Source: JAVBKX01 sp031553835
GTDB taxonomy: Bacteria; Bacteroidota; Bacteroidia; Bacteroidales; Azobacteroidaceae
Assembly (NCBI GenBank): GCA_031553835.1
Contig: JAVBKX010000016.1
Location: 248,001 to 312,000, forward strand
Length of the DNA: 64,000 bases
Reading direction: 5' to 3'
The notes under the pieces were generated by a model. It ran no database searches, had not been told where the DNA came from, and saw only the letters and a program-made list of their open reading frames with translations. This document shows, piece after piece, positions 35,492 through 44,260 of this stretch. Numbering within the stretch: the stretch's first letter is position 1; every line of letters starts with the position of its first letter. The translations under genes were made by a program, and so were the position numbers.

Positions 35492-36016
35492 ATGATTCGA
35501 TTTTGGTGTATTATATATTATTTTGTGCATAGAGCCGATTATAAGTTGTCTCTTTTATTTCGAAAAGTAATTGGATTGGAATATTTATTTTCGAGACCTG
35601 CTGTGAAAAATTTTTATAAAAAAAGGGGCGCTGACGCAAGTCAAGTGTTCAAAGCAGTGGACATGCTGCATGAGCGGCCTGATTTCGGAGTCTCAGCTAG
35701 GTGGGCATATGGTGTCATGTTAAGCCTTGTTTTCACTCCCATCATGGCTTTTATTAGTTTTTTTGTAGGCATCTTTCAGATTGATTTTACGACCGATGCC
35801 TATCCTTTTGTGATAGTAGGTCTCATCAGCTATGGAGTAAATGAATGGTTCCTTTTCAGGCATCGCAAGTATCTCCGTTATTACAAAAAAATGGAGAGGA
35901 TGTCATGGAATGAAAAGAAAAAATGGGCATGGCTCAGTTTGGCTGCAGTATTAGGTATTTGGCTGTTATCGATAGGTTGTATTGTGTTTATGGCGTTGTG
36001 GTATAAGCCAGATTAG
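35492..36016 (+). CDS. Putative Rhs immunity membrane protein, type C
   Basis: The 174-residue protein starts 9 bases after a toxin tail, the usual place for an immunity gene. It has a soluble N-terminal part (about 1-70) and three transmembrane segments (about 75-95, 105-122 and 147-170: AWLSLAAVLGIWLLSIGCIVFMALW). No family is recognised. A broken Rhs core follows at 36020. Confidence 0.6.
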   Translation: MIRFWCIIYYFVHRADYKLSLLFRKVIGLEYLFSRPAVKNFYKKRGADASQVFKAVDMLHERPDFGVSARWAYGVMLSLVFTPIMAFISFFVGIFQIDFTTDAYPFVIVGLISYGVNEWFLFRHRKYLRYYKKMERMSWNEKKKWAWLSLAAVLGIWLLSIGCIVFMALWYKPD

Positions 36017-36019
36017 CTA

Positions 36020-36446
36020 TCATTCCTCGTTCAATTACTATCCTTTTGGGATGGACATTACGTTGAAAGACGGAAACTGCAATTATGGCACACCCTTTAA
36101 TCTTTTCGGCGGAAAAGAGTTGGAACGGGTCAATACCCGGTTATATGATTTCCATGTATGAACCGGATTTTGGTTCCGGGCCTTTGTAGCAAAGTAAGGG
36201 AAGTGCTGAAGATTTAGCTCGACAGGAGAAAGAGCGGTTACAGGGTCAGATCTTTCATTGGTATCAAGAAAGTATCCGGGGCATTTTCCTACTCAAAACT
36301 TTTTGCCGAAGGCCGCATCTTTAGGAGGACAGATAGGACTATTAGGAAGTAATGCTTTATTTGTCGTCGGAGTTGCATTGACTTTATATGACATAGGAGT
36401 AGGAATAGATATGTATGTTAATCATCCAGACGAATTTTATCAATAG
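36020..36446 (+). pseudogene. Rhs core fragment with toxin tail, second copy
   Basis: One frame reads SSFNYYPFGMDITLKDGNC and NLFGGKELERVNTRLYDFH then a stop; this is the typical end of an Rhs core. About 170 bases (36077-36247) match 32941-33111 closely, including the same broken YDFH / MYEPDFG junction. A different tail follows: the frame from 36258 encodes a 62-residue Gly-rich hydrophobic end (SLGGQIGLLGSNALFVVGVALTLYDIGVG). The shared scar shows this copy arose by duplication after decay had begun. Confidence 0.75.
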
Positions 36447-36483
36447 ATGCGTCAAACAAATATAACGACAATAGGGAGATATC

Positions 36484-36828
36484 ATGAGTATTGAAAATAT
36501 TGAGAACATAAACCTCAATAAAAATTTATTAAGTATAATTCCTAACATTCAATTAGTTAAATATCGGGATGTTGAAACATTAAGGATCGAAGAGGATTTA
36601 GGTATTTATGGTGATGATGCTGCGGAATTATTATTTGAATATGCATCAAAATTTAATGTAGATTTATCTCAATTTAATTTTGACTTATATTTTAATAAGG
36701 AGTCTGTTATTGTGTATTTCTGTAAGTTGTTTTGTCTATATAAATTATTTCCCAAGTTAAGTAAAAAACGAAAGGCTTTGACTATCGCAGATTTACAGAA
36801 AGGAATAGAAGCGAAGCAGTTGATATAG
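36484..36828 (+). CDS. DUF1493-family protein, putative immunity protein
   Basis: The 114-residue protein contains the DUF1493 pattern: RIEEDLGIYGDDAAELLFEYASKFNVDLSQFNFDLYF followed by KALTIADLQKGIEAKQL. This small helical family of unknown role occurs in many enterobacteria and Bacteroidota. Here it starts 37 bases after a toxin tail, so a toxin-neutralising role is inferred from position. It has no membrane segment, unlike its neighbours. Confidence 0.72.
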   Translation: MSIENIENINLNKNLLSIIPNIQLVKYRDVETLRIEEDLGIYGDDAAELLFEYASKFNVDLSQFNFDLYFNKESVIVYFCKLFCLYKLFPKLSKKRKALTIADLQKGIEAKQLI

Positions 36829-36855
36829 AATATAGAATATTAGAATGAAGCTACT

Positions 36856-36915
36856 ATGCCCGAAACTCAAAACATAGAATACAAATCATCATGGCATGAC
36901 GACTATCTCAAATGA
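36856..36915 (+). pseudogene. Stump of an AlbA_2 (divergent AAA) domain protein
   Basis: The first 19 codons read MPETQNIEYKSSWHDDYLK then TGA. This is the typical start of AlbA_2-type transcriptional regulators, in which the next residues are W-I-C-G-F. The TGA at 36913-36915 lies where a TGG would be, and homology ends a few codons later where a toxin tail begins. Confidence 0.65.
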
Positions 36916-36929
36916 ATATGTAATTCCGA

Positions 36930-37120
36930 GATATTTATGATGATGCATTTAATAATGAAAAATATTATAGTGCTGGAGCTCGGGTATTTGTTTATGGAGT
37001 GGCTGCAGGAGCGGCTTTTATACCAGGAGTAGGATGGGGGGCATCGCCCTTGGGATTGGCGTTGCTGATTATGTGTGGGGTGATCAATTTTATGATTGGG
37101 TAGAAACAAAAATGCAATAA
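36930..37120 (+). pseudogene. Frameshifted Rhs toxin tail
   Basis: From 36930 the frame reads DIYDDAFNNEKYYSAGARVF and VYGVAAGAAFIPGVGWG. It then shifts at a G6 tract (37036-37041). The next frame continues GIALGIGVADYVWGDQFYDW to TAA at 37118. One more G would rejoin both parts. The Gly/Ala zipper and Trp-rich end resemble the other tails in this locus. Confidence 0.7.
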
Positions 37121-37126
37121 TAAAAT

Positions 37127-37534
37127 ATGAGAATTTATAATTATTTATTTTACAAGTCATATCTTTTGGCTAAACGTTCAAAAAATTTTGAAGATATACC
37201 AATATTGGGAGGGATACCTTTTGTAGCCTTGTGCATGATTTTGAATGTTTTTACATTATTAATGTTGGTCGAAGGTCTGTTAGGTTTTTATGTGCAAATT
37301 GCATTTATCATGAAATATAAGTATTTATTTGGAGTAGGTCTGGTTGTATTGTTGCTATTATATTATTCTTGCAATGGTAGATCTCAAAGAATAGTGAAGT
37401 ACTATGAGAAAAAATACAGAGAAAGGGTGCAATTACATCCGCTAATTGTGATATTTTTGTATTATTCAATTAGTGGATTTTTGATATTTTTGGCTGCAAT
37501 GTTTAAAAACAAACATTGGATTTTTGCTTCATAA
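37127..37534 (+). CDS. Putative Rhs immunity membrane protein, type D
   Basis: The 135-residue protein starts 6 bases after the toxin tail stop. It has three hydrophobic segments (about residues 28-52, 65-84 and 105-126) separated by basic loops (KKYRERVQLHP). No family is recognised. Its position immediately after a toxin tail suggests an immunity role at the inner membrane. Confidence 0.6.
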   Translation: MRIYNYLFYKSYLLAKRSKNFEDIPILGGIPFVALCMILNVFTLLMLVEGLLGFYVQIAFIMKYKYLFGVGLVVLLLLYYSCNGRSQRIVKYYEKKYRERVQLHPLIVIFLYYSISGFLIFLAAMFKNKHWIFAS

Positions 37535-37596
37535 CAGTATTACAAAATATTTTCTTGTTTTCGTAGGACATGGTTTGTATGTCAGGATTTGGTGCA

Positions 37597-37735
37597 GAGA
37601 AGGAATGGCAATCTGAGTGGAGATTATAACAAAATATTACCTTGACCAAATATAATTTGTTAAATTTGCCCCAGAAAGTACAGATGAGTAATGGCGATAA
37701 GACGGAATATTAGTACGATGCCCTCGGTATGAAAC
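37597..37735 (+). pseudogene. Rhs core fragment, third copy
   Basis: This piece matches 32741-32880 closely (NGNLSGDY ... KYNLLNLPQKVQM ... GDKTEY). It is broken by several changes: a stop in place of Gln (GDKTEY then TAG) and a lost base in the middle. It joins directly to the duplicated immunity-gene start at 37736. Confidence 0.75.
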
Positions 37736-37846
37736 TAAATATAGTGCTTATGAATCAAAAGATAAGAATATATAAATTATCATTTTGTAATGTGTTTTTT
37801 TTCTCATGTGGGGGAAATATTGATATTGTTAATACTTATTGTCGGA
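37736..37846 (+). pseudogene. Duplicated 5' end of the type A immunity gene
   Basis: About 110 bases match 33519-33628, the start of the type A membrane gene. This copy has T8 where the intact one has T7 (GTGTTTTTTT/C), which breaks its frame, and the copy ends at ATTGTCGGA. A short unrelated open stretch follows. Confidence 0.8.
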
Positions 37847-37966
37847 ATGCAAAATAGAATGAAGTATTGGAATTCCATAAAGAAATCATGAATTTAAATA
37901 AAAATATATTTGTTAGTGTTATTGAAGGTTATTTTCGAATAAATTTTTCTCAATAATATCATCTTT

Positions 37967-38362
37967 ATGAAAGTATTTTTTATTCTTAGTTGGGCATTGA
38001 TGTTTGTCTTTTTGTTGAATATTGTACTATATCAAATGATCAAATGGCGGACACTCAAGCGATATGTTATTCCCTATATGAAGTTGCGAGGTAATGAAAT
38101 TCTTGATGTCAAGTTTAAAGGATTTCCTGATTCAAGGATATGGAAAGGATACCTTGACTTAGGTGATTTTGGTGAAAAAAAAATAGCCATCCTTCCGGTT
38201 TCTGTAATGGGGAATATGTTGCTTGATACTTATATGACTGTTTATGCAAAAAATAATAATGGGAGTATTGCAAAATATACATTGAAAGTGTGTACTATCT
38301 TTTTTTTAATAAAGAAAGTAGAAATAAGAGGAAATGGAATAGCTGTTGTAATCAATGAATGA
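37967..38362 (+). CDS. Hypothetical small membrane protein at the end of the Rhs array
   Basis: The 131-residue protein has one N-terminal transmembrane segment (about residues 4-24, FILSWALMFVFLLNIVLYQMI) and a soluble domain with DVKFKGFPDSRIWKGYLDLGDFGEKKIAILPVS. No family is recognised. Its last 87 bases are copied at 34824-34910. It may be another immunity gene. Confidence 0.55.
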   Translation: MKVFFILSWALMFVFLLNIVLYQMIKWRTLKRYVIPYMKLRGNEILDVKFKGFPDSRIWKGYLDLGDFGEKKIAILPVSVMGNMLLDTYMTVYAKNNNGSIAKYTLKVCTIFFLIKKVEIRGNGIAVVINE

Positions 38363-38637
38363 TTTTCAATCACTACTGACCGACGAATTTTTCATCACTA
38401 TTTTTGTCCATTACTAATTTTGTTCATCAACAAAATTAGTAATGGATAAGTGCTTTACCATACCCCTGTCCGCTTCCTTATTGGCAGTGTCTCTGCGACT
38501 AAGGAAACAGCGCGCCTGCTTTTAAGGAAACACAGGCCTTGCGACTAAGGACGCGCAGGCAGTACCTCAAGGAGGTCAGGGCATTGCTTTCTGGACAGTA
38601 TGACGGGTCTGAACAATCCAGTTGTAGTTCAAGTAAA
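38363..38637. other. Boundary segment between the Rhs array and GH127 gene
   Basis: The first part holds a perfect inverted repeat (38407-38446, listed separately). The rest (38460-38637) is clearly richer in G+C than the Rhs array and contains a repeat of GCGACTAAGGA at 38495 and 38540. An open frame from 38503 reads ...KETQALRLRTRRQYLKEVRAL and continues into the GH127 stop region. I cannot identify it; it may be the end of a lost gene or mobile element. Confidence 0.4.
38407..38446. repeat. Perfect 18-bp hairpin
   Basis: Arms 38407-38424 (TCCATTACTAATTTTGTT) and 38429-38446 are exact inverse complements with a 4-base loop CATC. There is no long T tract after it on the plus strand. It marks the end of the Rhs array and may stop transcription or be the trace of a mobile element. 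Confidence 0.85.
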
Positions 38638-41091
38638 TTACACCGGTTTCGTTTTTTCAATCCGGCAATCCCAAATTCCTCCGGCAATATTGCCTGGGAT
38701 GGATTGAATTTTTATCGTCACGTTTTTCTTTCCTTTAGTTATTTCTGCAGGAATAGGATAACTCCGGTCGATCATATCGGAAAAAGTTTCTGTCCGTAAT
38801 TTTTGTTCTCCGATTTTCACATTATCAGCAAAAATTTCAAAATGACGATTTCCTCCATCCAAACTGAAATAAGTCAGGATCAGGTTGGCTGGCTGGCCGG
38901 GTATGATTTCCATATCATAAGAAAACCAGCCTCCGTCGGCAGCGTCGCGCCATCCTGAAAGCCATCCTGAAGCCATCCGGCTGTTGGACAGGTGTCCTTT
39001 CAGATTATGGGCTTTTTCCGATTGTTCGTCAGCTACAATTACCTGATCGATAATGTTATAAGCCTGCATCAATTTGTAGGTGATGATTTCCGGATTTTCC
39101 GGAATCCAAACGATCATTTCGCCCTCTCCTCGATGTGAACGGGCATAATAAGGAATCAGGGTCATATCGACGGCAGAGCTGGCTACGTTCTGGTTTTCTA
39201 TGGCAGCAGTATAAAGTGTTGCGGTTCCTTTTAATACATCCACGCCATTTAATAAATCAGGATGATATTCGGATGTGAAACTGGTATTTGCGGCAATCGT
39301 CCGGTTGGTAACAGAGCCTCCGTTGTCAATAAATTCTGCGCAATAGACAATCGGACCTTGTTCTACAGATACCCGTCCGTTATCGGCTATGACATTTTCA
39401 TTCGCTTTTACGATGCGAGGATCGAAGGGGAAAGCGATTTCTACCTGATCTCCCTCTTTCCATGTGTTTTTTAGCACGGCGTATCCTTTGTCTGTTTTGT
39501 AGTCGTAAGTTTTGCCGTTGATCTTGATCGTGACCGGTTTGGTCTGCTGGTTAGCAAATGAATATAAACCGGAAGGAACCACATCCTGTTTAGCCCAACC
39601 CGGAATGCGAACTTTCAGGTCGAATTTTGCAGCCTCTCCGGGAGTTAGGGTCAGGAGTATATTTCCGTTCCAGGGATAATCTGTCTTTTGTTGTATTTGG
39701 ATTTCTTTACCCCGGTAGGGGATGGAGGCGTCATTTTCAGCAAAGAGGTTGACATAGATCGAGTTATTGTCGGTGGCATACATATAGCCGGGTACGGAAG
39801 GGATGAAACGAGCCAGGTTGGATGGACAACAGGAACAATCGAACCATGGATTTCTTTTTTGTCCGGTTTTGCCTACTTCCAATGGATTGGGGTAGAAGAA
39901 TTTATCTCCGGAAAGATCTATTCCCGATAAGGCTCCGTTGTATAATGAGCGTTCCAAGACATCGATGTATTTGGAATCTCCGTGGAACATAAACATCCGG
40001 TGGTTGAACATGCAATTGCCGATAGCGGCACAAGTTTCGCAGTAGGCCGATTCGTTTGGCAGTTGATAATTTTGACCAAATGCTTCTCCATGAGAACTGG
40101 AACCGATTCCTCCGGTGATATACATTTTTTTATCGACAATATTTTCCCAAATGGAATCAATTGCTGTGGTATAATCCGGATCGTTTGTGATGGCGGCGAT
40201 ATCGGCCATGGCAGCATACATGTAAGTGGCGCGTACAGCGTGTCCGACGGCTTCGCGTTGTTGGGTGACAGGAATGTGATTTTGCCAATATTGTCCGTTA
40301 CGGAACATGTCTTCCAAGTTGGAGTCGAAACGGTCGCTTTTGCCACGGGATTCTAAGAAGTAGCGCGACAGTTCCAGGTATTTCTTATCTCCGGTAACGC
40401 GGTACAATTTTACCAATCCCATTTCGATTACCTGGTGTCCCGGAGCCATACACAATCCATTGGGGTTAAATACTTCGCACATCAGGTCGGCGTTTTTAAT
40501 GGCTATATCTAAGAAATTACGTTTGCCGGTGGCTAAATAATGCGCTACGGCTGCTTCGTACATGTGCCCGGCATTGTAAGTTTCATGACTGTTGTCCCAT
40601 TCTGTTACCCATCTTTCTTCTTTCAGCCAGGGATGGAGCGGACTTTCCGGATTTTTTTCATGAATGGTGCGGTTGGTATAAAGATAACCGTCTGCTTCCT
40701 GCGCTTGTCCTATCAGGTTAATTAAATTGTCGAGGTATGCATCTAATTGGGGGTCGGGTTTTACTGCCAGTACAAAGGCAGCTCCTTCCATGATTTTATA
40801 TACATCCGAATCGTCGAAAGGATAAACTCCCCGGAATTTGCCTTCCATTGTGCCGGCGGCCACTGCAAAATTGTCGATGCGTCCGGTTTCTTCACATTTT
40901 TGGAAAGCATAAGGAATGGTAATTGTTCGGAGTGTTTCCAAACGCGGCGCCCAGAATTTGTCTTTTAAATGGATGTGAGTGAAGTCAACATCTTTGTAAT
41001 TGTAATCGCCTTGAACGGGCTGGTTTCCTTTGCAGGCAAACAAAATCAATGACAGTAATACAAGATTACTGAGTAAGATTATTTTTTTCAT
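38638..41091 (-). CDS. GH127 beta-L-arabinofuranosidase-like lipoprotein
   Basis: The start at 41091 (MKKIILLSNLVLLSLILFAC) gives a lipoprotein signal with Cys20; the longer frame upstream is spurious. An (alpha/alpha)6 barrel (about 40-450) carries the GH127 (DUF1680) signature: NESAYCETCAAIGNCMFNHRM, with the Glu and Cys that match Glu338 and Cys340 of B. longum HypBA1, and WFDCSCCPSNLARF, matching Cys417/Cys418 of the zinc-bound nucleophile site. C-terminal beta domains follow. The enzyme removes terminal beta-L-arabinofuranose from plant glycans or glycoproteins. It faces the periplasm or cell surface. It is monocistronic, with a -7 box TATATTTG on its strand at 41144-41151. Confidence 0.9.
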   Translation of the reverse strand: MKKIILLSNLVLLSLILFACKGNQPVQGDYNYKDVDFTHIHLKDKFWAPRLETLRTITIPYAFQKCEETGRIDNFAVAAGTMEGKFRGVYPFDDSDVYKIMEGAAFVLAVKPDPQLDAYLDNLINLIGQAQEADGYLYTNRTIHEKNPESPLHPWLKEERWVTEWDNSHETYNAGHMYEAAVAHYLATGKRNFLDIAIKNADLMCEVFNPNGLCMAPGHQVIEMGLVKLYRVTGDKKYLELSRYFLESRGKSDRFDSNLEDMFRNGQYWQNHIPVTQQREAVGHAVRATYMYAAMADIAAITNDPDYTTAIDSIWENIVDKKMYITGGIGSSSHGEAFGQNYQLPNESAYCETCAAIGNCMFNHRMFMFHGDSKYIDVLERSLYNGALSGIDLSGDKFFYPNPLEVGKTGQKRNPWFDCSCCPSNLARFIPSVPGYMYATDNNSIYVNLFAENDASIPYRGKEIQIQQKTDYPWNGNILLTLTPGEAAKFDLKVRIPGWAKQDVVPSGLYSFANQQTKPVTIKINGKTYDYKTDKGYAVLKNTWKEGDQVEIAFPFDPRIVKANENVIADNGRVSVEQGPIVYCAEFIDNGGSVTNRTIAANTSFTSEYHPDLLNGVDVLKGTATLYTAAIENQNVASSAVDMTLIPYYARSHRGEGEMIVWIPENPEIITYKLMQAYNIIDQVIVADEQSEKAHNLKGHLSNSRMASGWLSGWRDAADGGWFSYDMEIIPGQPANLILTYFSLDGGNRHFEIFADNVKIGEQKLRTETFSDMIDRSYPIPAEITKGKKNVTIKIQSIPGNIAGGIWDCRIEKTKPV

Positions 41092-41143
41092 GATGTATAT
41101 AATTAATTGTGAATTTATGATATTATTATGGCAATTCCTGATA

Positions 41144-41151
41144 CAAATATA
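41144..41151 (-). promoter_or_regulatory. GH127 promoter, -7 box
   Basis: TATATTTG on the minus strand, 52 bases before the start; fits TAnnTTTG. Confidence 0.45.
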
Positions 41152-41202
41152 GTCTTTTTTGTTAAAAAACGGTGAATTCAAATCTGTAGTGTGTAATTTG
41201 TG

Positions 41203-41931
41203 CTATGCTTTCAACCCGTAAGCCCTGAAAATTTTTTCGGCTTTTTGTACTTGTTCTTTAGTTGGCGTCGGAACGTCTTTTAATTTGTACTCGCGACCCA
41301 ATTGTTCCCATTTGTGCATTCCCATTTGGTGAAAGGGTAATACATCCACACGTTGTACTATATGTGCTATGTCAAATTGTGACATATATTTGGCCCAGTT
41401 ATGTAAATCATTTTCATCGTCGGAAAAACCGGGAACGAGTACATACCTGACCCAAACGGGCTTTTGTATTTCAGATAAATAATCAATGAAATTTAAGGTC
41501 GGTTGCAGAGGAACGGATGTGAGTATTTTATATTTTTCGGGATGAATGTGTTTGACATCTAACAGTACTAAATCCGTATATCGTAATGTTTCTTTGACGC
41601 GGCTGTTGAGGACAAATCCCGAAGTGTCGATGGCTGTATGAATGCCTTCCTGTTTGCAGAGTTTGAATAAACCGGTAACAAATTCGGCTTGCAGCAAAGG
41701 CTCTCCACCGGAAACCGTGATTCCTCCCGATTTTAAAAAACCTTTTACTTTCATCACTTCGGCAAAGGCTTCTTCGGGAGCAAGCATGAGTTTTTTATTC
41801 CGGATTCCCCATGTGTCCGCATTATGGCAATACAGACATCTTAGCGGGCATCCTTGCAGGAAAAAGACAAACCGGATGCCCGGTCCGTCTTTTGTCCCAA
41901 AAGATTCGAAAGAATGAATGTAACCTTTCAA
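41203..41931 (-). CDS. pflA: Pyruvate formate-lyase activating enzyme
   Basis: The 242-residue radical SAM enzyme has the [4Fe-4S] motif CPLRCLYCHN (C-x3-C-x2-C, about residues 30-37), SGGEPLLQ, and a C-terminal FHQMGMHKWEQLG typical of PflA. It makes the glycyl radical on PflB under anaerobic conditions. It follows pflB by only 5 bases on the same strand. Confidence 0.95.
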   Translation of the reverse strand: MKGYIHSFESFGTKDGPGIRFVFFLQGCPLRCLYCHNADTWGIRNKKLMLAPEEAFAEVMKVKGFLKSGGITVSGGEPLLQAEFVTGLFKLCKQEGIHTAIDTSGFVLNSRVKETLRYTDLVLLDVKHIHPEKYKILTSVPLQPTLNFIDYLSEIQKPVWVRYVLVPGFSDDENDLHNWAKYMSQFDIAHIVQRVDVLPFHQMGMHKWEQLGREYKLKDVPTPTKEQVQKAEKIFRAYGLKA

Positions 41932-41936
41932 TTCAT

Positions 41937-44171
41937 TTAAAATTTGTCCGTAATCGTCCTGTTTATAACATCCAACTGTTGTTCTCGTGTCAGTTTGATG
42001 AAATTGACAGCATATCCGGAAACGCGAATGGTTAGCTGCGGATAGTTTTCCGGATGCTCCATAGCGTCTTCCAGCAACGATTTATTGAATACGTTGACAT
42101 TTAAGTGCTGTCCGGTTTGATTGAAATATCCATCGAGTAAGAATACTAAGTTGGCTTTTTTCTCTTCTTCAGATTTACCCAATGTTTCGGGAGTAATGGC
42201 GAATGTATAAGAGATACCGTCATTGGCATGCTCGAATGGTAATTTAGCCACCGAGGCAAGCGAAGCGATGGCGCCTTTGGTGTCGCGACCGTGCATCGGA
42301 TTGGCTCCGGGACCAAATGGTTCGCCGGCTTTACGGCCGTCGGGAGTATTTCCGGTTTTCTTGCCGTAAACGACATTCGAAGTAATGGTCAATACCGATT
42401 GGGTAGGAATGGCATTCCGGTACATTTTGTGTTTCCGGATCTTGTTCATCATCATTTCTACAATCTGAACGGCGAAAATATCGGTACGGTCGTCGTTGTT
42501 GCCGTAGGGTACATATTCACCTTCCACGATATAATCGACTGCGTCTCCGTCTTCGTCGCGTACGACTTTGACTTTGCCATATTTAATCGCTGCAAATGAG
42601 TCGGCAACAATGGAGATTCCTGCAATTCCGAAAGCTTGCGTACGGATGATATCCAAATCGTGCAGTGCCATTTCTAATGCTTCGTACGAATATTTATCGT
42701 GCATATAGTGGATAATATTCAAAGCTTTGACGTATGTTTCGGCAACCCAGTCGAGCATTTTGTCGAATTTGTGCCAGACTTCGTCGAAGTCTAAATATTC
42801 GCCGGTTATTTTTTCTTTGATGAATGATTCGGGAGCTACCTGGATTTTGGATTTTTCGTCTTTTCCTCCGTTGATGGCATACAACAATGCTTTAGGAAGA
42901 TTGGCGCGCGCTCCGAAAAATTGCATTTGTTTCCCGACTTTCATGGGCGAAACGCAGCAGGCAATGCCGTAATCGTCATCGAATTGCGGGTTCATCAAAT
43001 CATCGTTTTCGTATTGAAGCGAAGATGTATCAATAGAGACTTTTGCACAATAGGCTTTCCAGCTTTCCGGTAATTTTTCGCTCCAAAGCACTGTAAGATT
43101 TGGTTCGGGCGAAGGCCCCAGGTTGTAAAGCGTATGCAGCATCCGGTAACTGTTTTTTGTAACGTAGGAAGTCCCGTTTTTAGACATGCCTCCTAATGAT
43201 TCTGTTACCCAAACCGGATCTCCGGTAAATAATGTATCGTATTCGGGAGTCCGTAAAAAGCGTACCATTCGCAATTTCATTACGAAGTGATCCATTAATT
43301 CCTGCACTTCTTGTTCGGTAAGAATTCCGTTTTTTAAATCCCGTTCAATATAAATATCTAAAAACGTGGAAACCCGTCCGATGCTCATGGCGGCTCCATT
43401 TTGATCTTTGATGGCGGCTAAATAACCGAAATAAATCCATTGAATGGCTTCTTTTGCATTGGACGCCGGCTTGGAAATGTCGAATCCATATACAAATGCC
43501 ATTCTTTTTAATGCTTTGAGGGCATTCATTTGGTCGGTCAATTCTTCGCGTATCCGAATTTGCTCGTCAGACATTTCAGCCGGATCAAATTCCTGAAAAC
43601 GAGCCTGGCGCTCTTCTATTAACCGATCGACGCCATAAAGAGCCACGCGGCGGTAGTCGCCAATGATCCGTCCTCGGCCGTATGCATCGGGCAATCCGGT
43701 GATAATAGCGCTGTTGCGAGCTTTTTTGATACTTTCTGTATAAGCGGCAAAAACTCCTTCATTGTGCGATTTGCGATATTTTTTGTAGATATTGGCGGTT
43801 TCCGGATCCAATTTGTAACCGTATGCTTCCAACGCTTGTTCCACCATTCTTAAGCCGCCGTTAGGAAAAATCGCCCGTTTTAGCGGTTTGTCGGTTTGCA
43901 GTCCTACAATTTGTTCTAATTTTTTGTCCAAATATCCGGCGCCGTAAGCATCAATCTGAGATGGTATTTTAGTTTCAGCATCGTAGATGCCTTTGGCTCT
44001 TTCCACTTTGAACATTTCGGAGAGCTTCTTCCATAATTGTTTGGTAGCTTCTGTTGGTTCGGTAAGAAAACTTTCATCGCCCGAATATTCGGTGTAATTG
44101 TTCCGAATGAAGTCACTGACATTGATTTGGGTGGTCCACAGACCTTCTTTAAAACCTTGATAACAATCCAT
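41937..44171 (-). CDS. pflB: Formate C-acetyltransferase (pyruvate formate-lyase)
   Basis: The 744-residue glycyl-radical enzyme converts pyruvate and CoA to acetyl-CoA and formate. The active-site pair CC is in the segment GIACCVSPMKVGKQ (about residue 410), and the radical Gly is in RVSGYAVNFIKL near the C-terminus. The length is close to E. coli PflB (760). It shares an operon with pflA and is divergent from the formate channel gene focA. The set shows fermentative anaerobic growth. Confidence 0.97.
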   Translation of the reverse strand: MDCYQGFKEGLWTTQINVSDFIRNNYTEYSGDESFLTEPTEATKQLWKKLSEMFKVERAKGIYDAETKIPSQIDAYGAGYLDKKLEQIVGLQTDKPLKRAIFPNGGLRMVEQALEAYGYKLDPETANIYKKYRKSHNEGVFAAYTESIKKARNSAIITGLPDAYGRGRIIGDYRRVALYGVDRLIEERQARFQEFDPAEMSDEQIRIREELTDQMNALKALKRMAFVYGFDISKPASNAKEAIQWIYFGYLAAIKDQNGAAMSIGRVSTFLDIYIERDLKNGILTEQEVQELMDHFVMKLRMVRFLRTPEYDTLFTGDPVWVTESLGGMSKNGTSYVTKNSYRMLHTLYNLGPSPEPNLTVLWSEKLPESWKAYCAKVSIDTSSLQYENDDLMNPQFDDDYGIACCVSPMKVGKQMQFFGARANLPKALLYAINGGKDEKSKIQVAPESFIKEKITGEYLDFDEVWHKFDKMLDWVAETYVKALNIIHYMHDKYSYEALEMALHDLDIIRTQAFGIAGISIVADSFAAIKYGKVKVVRDEDGDAVDYIVEGEYVPYGNNDDRTDIFAVQIVEMMMNKIRKHKMYRNAIPTQSVLTITSNVVYGKKTGNTPDGRKAGEPFGPGANPMHGRDTKGAIASLASVAKLPFEHANDGISYTFAITPETLGKSEEEKKANLVFLLDGYFNQTGQHLNVNVFNKSLLEDAMEHPENYPQLTIRVSGYAVNFIKLTREQQLDVINRTITDKF

Positions 44172-44260
44172 AATTATAGTTTATGTATTAAATTTGTATT
44201 CAAAAAAACGGTGCGTTTTTTATGATATTTGACAGGATAAAGGTGATTTGTATTATTATG

